Source: Craterostigma plantagineum
Lineage: Eukaryota > Streptophyta > Magnoliopsida > Lamiales > Linderniaceae
NCBI GenBank assembly: GCA_027422505.1
Contig: JAPQWV010001122.1
Location: forward strand, 58,155-122,154
Direction of reading: 5' to 3'
DNA: 64,000 bases
How positions within the stretch are numbered: position 1 is the stretch's first letter; each line of letters opens with the position of its first letter. This document shows positions 33,010-44,949 of this stretch, one piece after another. The notes under the pieces were generated by a model that saw nothing but the letters and a program-made list of their open reading frames with translations, was not told the origin of the DNA and made no database searches. Position numbers and translations under genes: made by a program.

Positions 33010-33861
33010 TTGCATCCAAAATCCCTTAGGAGAGCGATATTTGGTGGTCGTTATTTATTGATTCACAAGGCATCTTTCCAAATCTTAGATGAATGTTTGT
33101 CCGATTCTGAGTGTAGCACGCAGTGTTCATTGCTTTTGCCCAAAGAAAATGAGGCAGGGATGATTGTATTAACATTGTCCGGGCAACTTCTACGAGCATT
33201 CGATTTTGCCTTTCTACAACTCCATTTTGTTGAGGCGTATGGACCGCGGAGAATTGTTGAGTAATCCCTAGAGATTTGTAGAAGTCACTGAGCTGTTGAT
33301 TCTTGAATCATGTTCCATTGTCAGATCGAATTACTTTAACACTACGCTGTAGCAAGTTTTGCGTTGTCATGATGAGATTTGGAATGTATTCAACTATCTC
33401 TGATTTTGTCCGTAAAAAGCGGACCCATAGCGTCAGTAGTCGTCTACAATAACCATCATATATCGCTTTCCACTGATGCTATCTGTTCGCATTGGGCCAC
33501 ATAGATCGATGTGTAGCTCCAGTGGATGTTGAGTCGATGCTGTGTGTTTTGTAGGGTGAGACGCCTTTTCCGTTTTGCCTCTCTCACAAGCTGAGCACAG
33601 ATGTTCCTTTTGGTACTTCAGTGCCGGAAGTCCAATAGCCAGTTTGTTATTTGACAGCTTGATGAGAGTCTTGAAGTTAAAATGAAAAAGCCGCTGGTGC
33701 CATAAGTCATTCTGAACTGATCTTGCTTTGGATATCAGGCAAATGGTTGTTTTTGGTCTGACGGTCCTAATGTCGATGGTATACAGATTTGTTTTGCGAG
33801 TTCCTGTGAGAAGTTCTTCACCATCGGCATTGAGAATGTTGCAAGTTCTCTTTTGAAACAC
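33010..33861 (-). pseudogene. E3 integrase, copy B
   Basis: The frame at 33433-33861 repeats the 142-residue pre-integrase/N-core segment of copy A (DLWHQRLFHFN, HIDLCGPM, VIVDDY). The catalytic-Glu block of copy A at 18894-19178 is present near 33030-33290, but its frame is closed by a one-base insertion (CTGTTGATTC for CTGTGATTC, about 33296). Confidence 0.8.
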
Positions 33862-35179
33862 AACTTCCTATAGATAAGAGGTTGTATGTCAGTCCTTCGA
33901 CATAAGAAACTTCCTTGATTATGAGTCGATTGCATATAAGATCTCCGTAACCAAGGATTCTGGTTCCATTGCTGTTTCCAAAGTGCACCAGTCCACCCGG
34001 CCTCTCAACGTAGTTGCTCAACAGTCCCTTCTACCCGGTCATATGTGTGGAGCAACCTGAATCTAGATACCATACATGCGGGGCCTGCAAAATCATACTA
34101 GAGGATTTTAGGTACTTATTTAAAAGTGGGTCCACCGCTGTCGTACTTGTTAGTCCGTATAGACTCTCTACCTAGCCTAGATTTATCATTGTCAGCGGAA
34201 GACTTACTATCATACACAGTGCCATTAAACGTTTCTAGGGCTTGGACTTGGGTTTCCTTAGTCTTAGTTTTAGAAACACAATTTGGAATCCTTTCTTATT
34301 TTGTGGGTTGCTTTGCAGTTTTTGTTTTTGATCGTGTCTTTTTCTTTAGTGACGTGTCTTTTGAAGTCGTTGTGTGTGCTTGTGTGTAGCAACGATTATG
34401 GATGGGAAAATGATTTTTGAATAAAAGGATGAGTTTTGCGATACATGAGAAAATAAAGACGGTACAAAAGTTCTTTTAAGGAAAACAATCTATAACAAAA
34501 GGCTCGTTAAAATCGCGGGTCTCCTTCAAAATATATTCCTTTCTAACCCAGACTTGACTTTTCAATGGCTCTTTATGGAACCTGAAAACTTTAAAGCATT
34601 AGTGCAAGAAATTTTATCATGCGAACAAGGTATATGAAAGTGAGTGTAGTCTTAATTTTTCTTTAAGTGTAGATATTCCTCGATAAGTTTCTGCCTTTCA
34701 TCGTCAAAGGACTTTCTCTCTCTTTCGAGAGTGGAGTGTAGATCACTGATTTTCTTCATGCATTCAGGCATATATCCTGCTGCATACGTAGTCATCAGTG
34801 CCTCACTCGTTGATTCTCCTGAGGTATCTCCTTCACTTGGACGAGGAATATCGGACTCAAATTCAGTTATTGCTGGACATTTTCTTTCTTTATATCTATC
34901 ATTAACTCTGCATTATTGAATGATATTTCTTCTTTCTCGCCTCACGAGGTTTCAGATTCATTGACAAAAGGCATGAGGTTCGTCATACAACTTAATTGCA
35001 TGTATTTAAGATCATAAGATGGGTGCATTGTTTATGCCTTGCGTCAGCAAACGTGGATTCTCAAAGCCAAGTCCCTTATGGGGATTGTAGAAATCAATGT
35101 ATGCAGGTTTGTTTAAGAAAATAGTCTGCCCTGACTGTTCTCGTCGGGTTAAGAGGTCCTCCAGTTTTTTAATCTTGGA

Positions 35180-36600
35180 CTACACTCTTTCCCTTTCTTT
35201 ACAGAGTAAGTCATATGAGGTGTCCATTGCTTTATCTCTATAGGACCTCATTTCTGCGGCTAACTCATTGGCTTTAGCTTCGGATTTTAGCACTTGAGGT
35301 TCTAGCTTTGTGACTTTCTCATTAGCTACAAGTACACGATTTTTCTCACATGCATACTCATACATAAACTTATCTAGGACTTCTAGATTTTTATGTAGAT
35401 TAGCTTCTAAATCTCTAGTTTTCTTTTTACCCTGTTTTTTTGATTTATATAGAGTTGAAAATTCATTTATTAATTTTAAGTAATGAGTCATAGTCAGCTT
35501 CACTCACCTCAACCATATCTGAGTTGTCAGTGGTTTCCTTTTCTGAGTCACTTCTTTCAGCTTCAGCTTCATCCTCTTCGTCATCCAGTCTGGCCATCAG
35601 TGCCATGTTTTCTTCCTCGGTGTCTGAAGTGTCCTCAAGCCAATGATCTTGTTCAGCTATCAAGACCATTCCCTTCTCCTTCTGCTCGGCCAATTGAACT
35701 TTTCTTCGATAATAGTTGACATCCCTTTTCTTTGGCAATCTGCAATCTCTGCATAGTGTCCAGTTTTCTCGCAGTTAAAGCATTTTCCATTTGAGGTGCA
35801 GTTTCAGAGGTAGTTTCTTCATCCTGGACCTTTCCCTTTGAGTTAGAGGAAGTTCGTTGATGGTTGGATGAGGAACCAGGCTTCTTATAGAATTTTGTCT
35901 CTACGAGGTTTGAGACCAATGCGAGTTGTTTCGCGAGCTCCTTGATCGTGATCTCCTTGGATTCCCCATGTTTTGTAAGGTCCTTGAGTTCTCCTTCAGA
36001 GTCTGAATCTCCTCCCTCTTGAGCTTGAGACGATTGGATGATCTCTTTGTCATTTGACTGCTTTCTTAAGGATCGTTCAGACATAAGTGCGAGTGTGTCA
36101 CTTCCACTGGTTTGGTTTCCTCCCTCTATTTCTCCACGTGATTGGAGTGTTGGTTGAGGTAGTCGAATAATGTGTGGAGGCTGACATGGGTTCGGTCGTT
36201 CATTTGTCTCATAATGATTGCTGTTGCTTCCCATTCTGATGAAGTGACCCGAAAACTTGATGTTTATCTCCATCACATTTTTCATAACTCCATTTATTGT
36301 TAGCTCATTTAGGAGGACAAGGAATCGATGAAATGTGTCTTGAAGAGTTTCTCCTTTATTTGCCTGAAAGCGATCATAAGAGATGGGGGTCTTTTTGCCA
36401 TCCTTGCCATTGTGTTAACCTCTGTCCCTTGCATCATGATCCATAGCGCATCCCACATTTCTTTCGCGCTTTCACCGCATTTGAGTTGCATCAGGATGTC
36501 GTTGGGAATGGCTTGCATCATGTATGATTTTGCGACTTTATCGGCCTTAAGTAGCAGTTTTTCTTCGTCATTGCATTGGTCGATGGTCTTCAAGATCTTC
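35180..36600 (-). pseudogene. E3 gag, copy B
   Basis: Three minus frames cover gag: 36309-36593 (capsid, KTIDQCNDEEKLLLKADKVA...), 35653-36285 and 35463-35738 (acidic tail), and 35180-35503 (a coiled coil with many Lys/Glu and leucines). A one-base loss at about 35750 (CTCTGCATAG for CTCTGGCATAG) throws the CCHC knuckle out of frame. Copy A lacks this change. Confidence 0.85.
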
Positions 36601-37824
36601 TGTTCTCCTCTTGCAGAATTATAGTCAAGTACTGTTTAGGTCCATTGTAAATAGATTCCAGCAAGTTATCTGAATTGTCCTTGCTCTCAATAAAGTTGAT
36701 GAACCTTCACTTCCAGACGGCATACTCTCCATGTCTGATGATAGGAGGTCTAACATCATTTCCCATGCTTAAGGAGTCCATTTCTTGTGTTTTGGATACG
36801 CTCGTATACGTGTAATGTGAGGAAACTTAAATCTGAATAGAAAAATATGGTCAAAATTTAATTTTGAGAATTGACTTTGAGACAAGGGTTTGGTTCGCGA
36901 AATCGGGTAGATATGTGAATTCGCGAATTGGGAATTGGATTTGGTTCGCGAATTGGAATGGTAAAGTGTTGCTTCGTGAATTGATTTGGGAGTCTGAGTT
37001 CTCGGGTTCGTGAAGTAGACTTGATTCGTGAAACTAGCTTCTTCAACTGATTCGCGAAGTTCAATTCGTAGACTTAGGTTCGTGAAGTGACGGATCGCGA
37101 AGTGTTGAAAATTGCGAATTCACTATAAGATGCTGATTCGTGAAAGATGACCGAATTCGCAAAGTGGCTGGATCGCAAATTTCTCTGGAGTTCGCGTACT
37201 AGTCTGATTATCCGGGTTCGTGAAACTGATCTGAGTTCGTGAAATAATCGTCTCGCGAACTGTCCTGGGATTTTCCAAGTATTGATGGCAGGCTTCGTGA
37301 AATCTGAATTCGTGAAAAAAGGATGCGCGAATTTGGGACGTTGATCTTCGAGAATCTGACGGACCATGAATTTCCAAGTCGCGAAACTTAACTTCGCGAA
37401 CTGTGTGAGGCCTGCGGTGAACCGAATTCGTGAAACTTGAAACTTCCAATTCGCCAAATTTATCCTTGAGTCAGAATTCGTGAAACCCTATGCGAACTAT
37501 GAATTCGCGAGCTTTGACCCCAACCAAATGCCTCGCGAGTTCAAGAACAGAATGACGAAATGGAGCTGTTCTTCACCTTGCAGACAGAAATTCCAGAAAA
37601 TCTAACTCCAAATCCGACAGAAACCAATTGAAAAAAGAAAAAAAAAAACTCTAAGAATTGATAGAGACTCAAAGTTGCCGCTTGAATCACCCATAGAACG
37701 CCCGAAAAACTGCTTTTAAGTTAATTAAATACAGGATGTTGAGAACAAGAAATCTGCAACGGAGCTCAAAGACCGATTTTGTTTAATGAAGTTTCCTCAC
37801 CTACACGCTTGTTCTGATACCACT

Positions 37825-38120
37825 TGTAGTTCCAGATTATCCAAGAACACTTTGATAAAGATTAAACCTTCGTTGAATACTTGAACAGTGTTTGGAGGCT
37901 TTAGAGAGTTTGCGTATGTGAAGTAGTTTAGCAAATGGAAACTTGGATTAGAATAAGGTTAGGGTTTAGGGTTTAATACCTTGGAAGGTATTAAGTCCGT
38001 TGGGCCTAACAACCCATTACAAGTAGAACCCAAATATGTGAGAATAAAAAACATTATAAAATATAAAGAAATAAATGACTTAGAATAAATATTTAGGACA
38101 CTTCTAAAATATTCCTAACA
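37825..38120 (-). repeat. E3 5' LTR, copy B
   Basis: A 296-bp LTR, TGTTAGGAATATTTT...GGAACTACA on the minus strand, flanked by the same ACCAAATTCC sequence as copy A. Confidence 0.85.
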
Positions 38121-38420
38121 AACCAAATTCCATAATTATCACTCGGACTATTTGATTTCAACTACTTCCAACTCTATATCGCCCTTGGCAACATTTTATC
38201 AAAGTATTGTCTACACCGATCTTGAGATTTCTTAAAGATTTTATGTGAATGGTAAGTTCTTCCACAAATTGCTTGTCATCATCGACATCTTTGGAACATT
38301 TGTTAATCTACGTCTTATAGTCATGAGTAACCTTCATTGACCACAAAGTTCTCCCAAAGACCATAACCCTTCATCATAATCCTTGCAAACTCTCCTTTGA
38401 AAAAATGGCATCCGTACCCA

Positions 38421-39545
38421 AAAGACCAAGTTTGTTTGTTGAAGAATTCTTATACGGATTAAAACAGTCTCCAAGACAGTGGTTGATTATTTCATGTTGG
38501 GTCTGATTTCTCCAGGAGCAAGTATGATAGTGTGTTTTTACTTTTCGAAGTTAAATGATAGCTCGTTCATTAATTTATTGTTATGTGGTGATGACATGCT
38601 CATTATGGCTAAGAATCTTGCAGAAATTCACCAGTTGAAAGCCTTATTGAACGGAGATTCTTGTATGGAGATTAGACGTGCTAGAGGAGCTTGTAAGTTA
38701 CGTCTGACCCAGGAAAGTTAACTCAAGGAGGATTTGGAGAGATTTGGCATGAAACATGCTAAACCAGTCAGCACTCCTCTTGCTAGCCATTTTAGGTTAT
38801 GCACTGCTTAGTAATAATCATCAGATGAGGAAGAAGAGTATATGGCACGAGCTCCTTACTCGAGTGCAGACGACAGTATTATGTATGCAAGGGTATGTAC
38901 ACTTCCTGACATTTCACAGGCGTTAGTGTTGTTAGCAGGTATATGGCTACCCCAGGGGAAGAACACTGGCAAGCATGAAGTGGATTCTCAGATACTTGAC
39001 CGGCACTCTAAGCATTTGTTTGGAGTTTGGCAGAAACAGTGGTACTCTCGTTGGCTTCGTTTATTCAGACTACGCAGTGATCTCGATAAACGACGATCTC
39101 TTCTTGGTTATGTATTTTCTATTGGAGGTTGTGGGAAAGCTACTCTACAGCACATAGTGAGCATAGCCTACTACTGAACAATAATACATGGCGATTACCG
39201 ATGCGATCATGGAATCATTATGGTTGATGGGGTTAATCTGCGAAGTAACTCAGAGTCGAGAGTCATTACTATTTTCTGTGATAGTCAAAGCGCGATTCAT
39301 TTGACTAAGGATCATTACAAAAGAACTAAACATATCGAAGTTAAGTATCATTTTATTTGTGATATCATTGCAGATAAGAAGGTGTATATCAAAAAGATTA
39401 ACACGAAGGAGAATCCTGCAGATATGTTTACGAAGGCTCTTCCAGTTTCCAAGTTCAAGAATTGCTTGTACTTGATTGGTGCTTAGATAAGGTATTACTA
39501 ATCAAGGTGGAGTAATTTATGGAATCAAAGGTCAAGGTGGAGATT
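38421..39545 (+). pseudogene. Copia element E4, RT-RNase H 3' half
   Basis: It begins abruptly in RT at the end of copy B: KFVC..., then LYGLKQSPRQW, LLLCGDDMLIMAKN (catalytic box, here CGDD for the usual YVDD), a broken connection domain, and an RNase H frame at 39220-39486: ITIFCDSQSAIHLTKDHYKR, HIEVKYHFICD and NPADMFTKALPVSKF, ending in a stop at 39484. The region 38700-39200 is in several frames. The gag, protease and integrase are missing. Confidence 0.85.
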
Positions 39546-39890
39546 TGTTGGTAAATGACCTTTGAGCATAAACACATGAATTGTCAAAGAAATTAAATGG
39601 AAATGGGCCTCGCTAATTGGATTTGGAAATCTGAAATTTGCTGTGCGAGATTCATGCGAGGAAGAAAATTTCATTTGGCTTTGCATTGTTCACATGGGCT
39701 GCCAAATCTTAAGTCATGCAGCAACTTTATTTTCTTCAGTTCACACGAGGGATCTAGGCAAGACTTTGCCTATAAATAGGCATCTAGGAAAAATACACCA
39801 CCACAACAAGATCTTTTTCTTCTTCGATCATTTTCTCTACTTAATTTTGCTCGTAGTCGCTGTAGCTGTTTTTCGACAGATCCCCTGGTA
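39546..39890 (+). repeat. E4 3' LTR (right edge uncertain)
   Basis: After the pol stop, AAGGTGGAGATT (polypurine-like) leads to TGTTGGTAAATGACC at 39546. The segment contains a strong TATA box, CCTATAAATAGG, near 39770, and an A/C-rich likely transcript start after it. The right end is not fixed. The next kilobases belong to a gypsy-type element. Confidence 0.65.
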
Positions 39891-41254
39891 GTCGTCTATG
39901 GCGCTAGGGACCTTACACCCAGAGGTGGAATCCCCCAGTTGTTCACTCGGGGTGATGGAGAATAACCCCTAGGACACGCGTTGCTCAGGTCCCTACTTGG
40001 AAAAGCTTGTCTACTTCCTCCTTCACGATCTAGGCTCTTTCAGCCCCGCACGGTCGGAGCTTCTATTTGATGGATCGTCTTCTTGGTATGATGATGTATG
40101 GTGATATCCGGGCGAACTTCTGTCATATGCTTTGGAGAAAATGCGAAAAGGTCCGCATTTTTTGTAGACATCCCCCAGCTCCTTGTCGGGATCTTGTTGT
40201 GAGCTAGGGGGCTCCTTTCTTTTTATCTCACTCCTCTGATCTCTCATTTTTTGTACTATGTCTTCTTTTTGTTGCTGCCTTATCATCATTTGGATCGCAT
40301 CGTCAGGAGCTTCGTCAGCTTCTCCGTCATTGGATGGGCTCTTTCTCCATATCCTTTAAGCGTCGTGATTCCTTCCATTGGTTGTATTTCCGGAGGTCGG
40401 ACTTCCCATGTCCAAGGCATCGTTATGTGGTCTGGCCATATGTGTTCCATCTCCTGGGATAAAATCGAACTTGGGCCGATGCATCCTTGTGCGTCTCATA
40501 AATCCCCTTGCATTTGGATCTCTTATAGCATGAGTTTAGAGCTCTTGGGCTCTGGTCGGGATCTTATTTATTTGGTCTTCCTTTATGATGAGAGTAAGGC
40601 TCTGGGGAGAACGGACGTGGCCTAATTTGGAGGAAGTGGGGGTTGTCTGCCCTCATTAGGCACAGATCCCCCTACTTCTTTTTTCGGCGAGTTTGGGGTC
40701 ATGTTTGCCATCGTGGCCAAAATCCCATCGTGGGTCCCCGCTTGGGTAAGTCTAGTATCTCCTTCTTAAAATGATGACTATTGTTCTAATGAAAATACCA
40801 GGATCTATGGAGCTTGAGACCTTTGCCTGCTTAGGTGTGCGATTTTGGGCTCTGTTGGAGGTTAGGATCCACCTTGCCTGGAGCTCCTATCATGATAGGG
40901 ATGCGAGCCCTAATCAGCATTGTCCCTTAGAAGTGACAGGGGTCGTCTGTCCTTAGTCGGCACAGATCCCCAACTCCTTGTTGATTACCTTCAAATCATG
41001 CTTGCTATCGTGATTGCCACCACTAAGTGTGTTTCGTCATGACGAGCCACTTGATCATATCCTTCAAATAACAACAATTATTAGTGCAGCGCGTATATTT
41101 ATCATGATAAATAATATATAGTAGAGAATAAGATCTAGAGGGCCCTGAGGTCCAGGCTAAGAGCCTTAAGTGCGAGATGTCTCTCCACGGATTTTCATGT
41201 GCCCACGTGGAATGGGGCTTTTGTCTCTCGTGCATCTTCATATTGTCAGCTTGG

Positions 41255-43380
41255 AGCTTGGCTTGTAACTCCCATGTATCGTTGGACCTCAGCATGGGGC
41301 ATGACTTCTAGGTCCCCACGGACCTCCGTGTCCTAGGTGAGGAGCTTGGCTTGTATCTCCTGCGGCTCTTCAGATGTCGGTGTGGAGTTGGACTTCTTTG
41401 CAAACACGGAGTTGGTTTTCGTAAACCTCGGTGGGTCTCCACCAAGGAGTTGAGTTTTACGGATCAACTTGGAGCTTGGCTCTTAGATTCCAAATATAGG
41501 AGCTCAGGCTTTCATGGAGCTAGGCTTTTCAAGACTTCTGCTGGCGCGGAGCTAGACTTTTGGGTCTTCTGCCAGCGCGGAACTGGGAGGTCTTGCACGC
41601 GGAGCTTTGGGTCTTCTTGCCAGCATGGAACTGGGCTTTTAGGTCCCATGGAGGTGCTTGGATCTTTAGGGGGAGCTGGACTCTTAGGTTCCGAAGGCGG
41701 AGCTCCTAGTCTTCGCTCTCAGCGCCAAGCTGGGGTTTTACTTCGTACATATTTCGACACTCTAGCCGATGTCTTCCTGGCCTGTTTAGAATATCCTCCT
41801 TTAGGACTTCCCACTATAATGGGAATGGGGCCCTAGGCAACGGCGGAGTTCCTTTGTTTGAAGGTGGTGGAGATGGTTTGTCCTGGTTCGAGGTAGATCC
41901 TCTGGATTTTGCTTTGGGACCTGGAACGGAACTTTGGCAGCAAACTCCTTTGAGGCGACTGTGCGGACGAGCCTCGAGGGCCTTATTAACGTGGGATGTC
42001 TCCCGGCTTGGTCAGGATCTCCTTGGTGTTGTTTCATGACGATATGAAGTTCTGCGAGATCCCCAGGAGATCCCAACAGCTCCCAATCCCAAGGTTGAGG
42101 TGGTCTTCCATGGAAGCATGAGGGGCTCTTGGGATAGCGAGCTCCCATCGTGGGAGCCATTAGTTGGTGCACTCGTTTGTTGTGGAGAAGATGGTGGTGG
42201 GCATCCCCAAGGTCGTAATATTGGACCTGATGATGTATACACGGAGGTCCCTTTTCTCCTTCTGAGTGGAATTGGGAACTAGCTACAATAGCTGTTGAAC
42301 TGTCTTGACTTGTGGGCGAAAAGGATCTTCTCACAGAAGCATCTCGGATCTTTTATGGAGCTGATATAGTAGGTCCCTAACAGAAGGACCGGTTTCTTGC
42401 CCTTATAGTGGAGCTGGTTTAGAGGTCCTCAAAAGCGAACCTTCGTATGCAAACGGTGCATGGGACTTGACATTTCGGACTCACGGCTCGCGTCTCTGTT
42501 TCCAGCGGAGCTGGTCTTCACAAATCCCCTTTGGTGGTTTTCTTATACCAATGGAGAGCTATAGTCATAGGTCCCAATCCAGCAAGTGTATCTTTCGTGC
42601 GTCACAAGGGGTCGAGTGGTTCATCTCGCCCTTCCTTCGTTTCTAGTGTGGACCTGGTCCCCGAAGATCCACATTGGATGATTAAGTCTTCTCATGCCAG
42701 CGAGGAGCTGGGCTTGTAGGTCGCGAAGGGGAGCTTCGTATTTTCTAGCCAGTACGGAGCAGGGCTTTTACGTCCCAGAGGGAAAGCTTCAGGTATTCTA
42801 GCCAGCGTGGAGCTGGAAGGTCCCGAATTCGAGCTTCGGGTCTTCTTGCCAGCGCGGAGCTGGGCTTTAGGTCCTGAAGGGGGAGCTTCAGGTCTCCTAG
42901 CCAGCGCGGAGCTGGAAGGTCCCGAATTCGGAGCTTCGGGTCTTCGTGCCAGGAGCTGGGCTTTAGGTCCTGAAGGCGCGGAGCTGGAAGGTCCCGAATT
43001 CGGAGCTTCGGGTCTTCGTGCCAGCGTGGAGCTGGGCTTTTAGGTCCTGAAGGGGGAGCTTCAGGTCTTCTAGCCAGCGCGGAGCTGGAAGGTCCCGAAT
43101 TCGGAGCTTCGGGTCTTCGTGCCAGCGAGGAGCTGGGCTTTAGGTCCTGAAGGCACGGAGCTGGAAGGTCCCGAATTCGGAGCTTCGGGTCTCCGTGCCA
43201 GCGCGGAGCTGGGCTTTTAGGTCCTGAAGGGGAGCTTCAGGTCTTCTGGCCAGCGCGGAGCTGGAAGGTCCCGAATTCGGAGCTTCGGGTCTTCGTGCCA
43301 GCGCGGAGCTGGGCTTTTAGGTCCTGAAGGGGGAGCTTCTGGTCTTCTGGCCAGCGTGGAGCTGGGATTTGAGGTCCCTC
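41255..43380. repeat. Degenerate tandem array, core GGAGCTGGGCTTTTAGGTCC
   Basis: From 41255 copies of a ~35-50-bp unit built on GGAGCTgGgCTTtTAGGTCc and CCAGCGCGGAGCTG recur with increasing regularity. From 42819 the landmark GGTCCCGAATTC occurs at 42819, 42918, 42990, 43091, 43167 and 43267, giving steps of 99, 72, 101, 76 and 100. This is an alternating long-short higher-order repeat of about 175 bp. ORFs here (for example 42807-43043) merely translate the repeat. Confidence 0.9.
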
Positions 43381-43968
43381 TGACCTTTGTACACCATTAT
43401 GGAGCTGGACCTCTAAGTCCTTGAGATGCTCAAGTGTATGATTCAGGCTCTGTTGGCCATTGAAGTTCCCAGTGCCTCGCGCTCCTACTATGACAGGGAC
43501 ATGAGTCCTGACTTGAACTGACCCCTACCTGGAAGAGGTGGATGTCATCTGCCTTTAGTTTGCCCAGTTCCTACAGGCTCCTCCTTACCCACCTTCGGAT
43601 CTCGCTCTGGGTCATGATTAGTGACCTCCCTCAGATTTGCCGCCAGAACGAGTCATTCAACTTTATCCTTCAAGGGACAACAAATGTTAGTATGGAGGTC
43701 ATATTATCACATGGAATATAAATGAAAATGAAATTTAAAGGGTCCTGGAGTTCCGGCAAAGGTTCCCTCGTCATGGGAGGTCCCCAGGCGGGTGTTAGTA
43801 TGTCTTCTGGATCTGTATAGTGGTATGAATCTCCATGAGATTCTTGGCGGAGACTCCAAGGGTTCCTGGTGGTGAGGCTGTGGCATTGGAGCTCCAAGCT
43901 CCTTTTGCTTTTTCGGGTGGCTCACTAGTGGAACTCGTGGAGGTCCGCATGGGTGTTCTGAAATCCCT

Positions 43969-44277
43969 TTAAGATTCATCTATATCTTCTTGCTCGTCTT
44001 TCACCATTTTGGGCCTGTGTTTCAGGTTCTGGCCGCTCCTCAACATGTTTGGCAGTTTCTGGAGGTCCTCCTTCCCATGTGGGTCTAGGTTCTTTGATAT
44101 GGACAAATCTTCCTCCATTGACGTCTCGCGCACTTCATTTTGTCCCAGCAGAACAGAAGAGGGGGAAAAAAGCAGTAAATCCTCAGCAAAACATCGCACT
44201 CTAGCAACGAAGAAGTTACTCACGTCTTCAACTCGGATTTCCCACAGACGGCGCCATTTAATATGGGGCAAACCCAA
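43969..44277 (-). pseudogene. Gypsy-type gag start
   Basis: The minus frame extends from the LTR edge through the leader. The likely start is the Met of METSMEEDLS-like context near 44125. It reads EEDLSISKNLDPHGKEDLQK and then LPNMLRSGQNLKHRPKMVKD and stops at 43969. The short acidic/basic sequence resembles the N terminus of gag in non-autonomous Tat-like elements by position only. There is no zinc knuckle. Confidence 0.35.
44250..44256 (-). promoter_or_regulatory. Gypsy-type primer-binding site
   Basis: TGGCGCC on the minus strand, three bases from the LTR, followed by GTCTGTGGG. It is a tRNA 3'-end complement widely used by plant gypsy elements. Confidence 0.7.
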
Positions 44278-44949
44278 TCAACGATATTTTTATATGTGGG
44301 GGCTCTGGATAATTTGCGGTAGATTAACAGTTATGTAGTTTTCTAGGTAAGCGAGGTGTTGTGGATGCTGGGACGTAAACAGAAAGAACAACAGGGATTT
44401 ACGTCCACGGGGCGCTGGGAACTGTCTTTCACTAAGTAGCAACACGTTACACACTCATATAATCCTCTCCTTCACTCCTAAAATATGAAAACACGTTTAA
44501 GATATCTAAAGAGAGAATGCTGTGTGAGTGCTTTTGTAGAGAGATGATCGTTATTGTGAGAAATGGCCAAGTCCTTCCTTTTATAGCAGCTCCCAACAGT
44601 CTTCCCAAGTAATATCCCAGGATTTCTGGGGACGTACCACCTAGGGTGCTTAGGAAAGATGACTGATTGCTTGATGGAATGACCTCTGCGACAGTAACAG
44701 TGAGGTGCTCAGTGATATTTCCCTGTTATAAAGCGACACGCGTCCCTGCAAATGCCTTCCTTCCTTTTCACTGTTCCTGCGCCTTTATACACAACGGTTC
44801 TTCCTCTTTTGTCCGGTCAAGTGCCCGTCAGGTCCTTGCAGGTCCTTCCTCCCAAGCATTTACTTCACTATGGGCCTTCTTCTTCATGGGCCTTGTTGGG
44901 CCTTTCTTTATTTGCTTTTTTCCAGCCCGTCTTATTTGAGTCCATATCA
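44259..44949 (-). repeat. 5' LTR of the gypsy-type element
   Basis: A 691-bp segment from TAATATGGGGC to GTCCATATCA. On the minus strand TGATATGGAC...GCCCCATATTA gives TGATAT-type inverted ends as in the solo LTR at 54923-55982. Shared blocks include ACGTCCACGGGG, TTTCACTA and the TTTGAGTC/ACTTTAGTC end. The minus strand has CTATAAAAGG near 44585, a TATA box. Confidence 0.8.

Larger units (their letters stand above)
29302..38120 (-). mobile_element. Ty1/copia element E3, copy B
   Basis: Same structure as copy A: tail array 29310-29855, polypurine tracts near 30467 and 30548, RNase H 30735-31200, RT 31200-32350, integrase 33010-33861, protease near 34030, gag 35180-36600, leader array 36880-37540, 5' LTR 37825-38120. 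It shares the stops before YVDD and after the protease active site, so those predate the duplication. It has its own lesions in gag. Confidence 0.85.
25626..38420. repeat. 12.8-kb segmental duplication, copy B
   Basis: Second copy of 11510-24289 in the same orientation. It starts inside E2 (so E2 is truncated here) after unrelated spacer, and ends at CCGTACCCA followed directly by the middle of a plus-strand copia RT. Differences from copy A are scattered substitutions and short indels, some of which open or close reading frames differently. Confidence 0.95.
39895..44258 (-). mobile_element. Non-autonomous Ty3/gypsy-type element, internal region
   Basis: Just left of the LTR at 44259 the minus strand reads ATTAAATGGCGCCGTCTGTGGG, the familiar primer-site and leader signature of many plant gypsy elements. 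Downstream, on the minus strand, lies a short gag-like start and then 4 kb of sequence dominated by a degenerate tandem repeat. No protease, RT or integrase motif is visible and no 3' LTR is found at the left, so the element is both non-autonomous and incomplete. A minus frame at 40023-40289 is Lys/Gln/Ser-rich and unrecognised. Confidence 0.65.

Noticed and set aside
11510..38420. The 12.8-kb repeats as the two LTRs or arms of one giant element
   Set aside because: They contain complete other elements, lack TG...CA edges and have no flanking duplication. A segmental duplication fits better.
41801..42334. 177-codon minus frame in the gypsy-type region
   Set aside because: Low-complexity Pro/Ser/Gln/His sequence opposite a degenerate tandem repeat, with no conserved motif and no start context.
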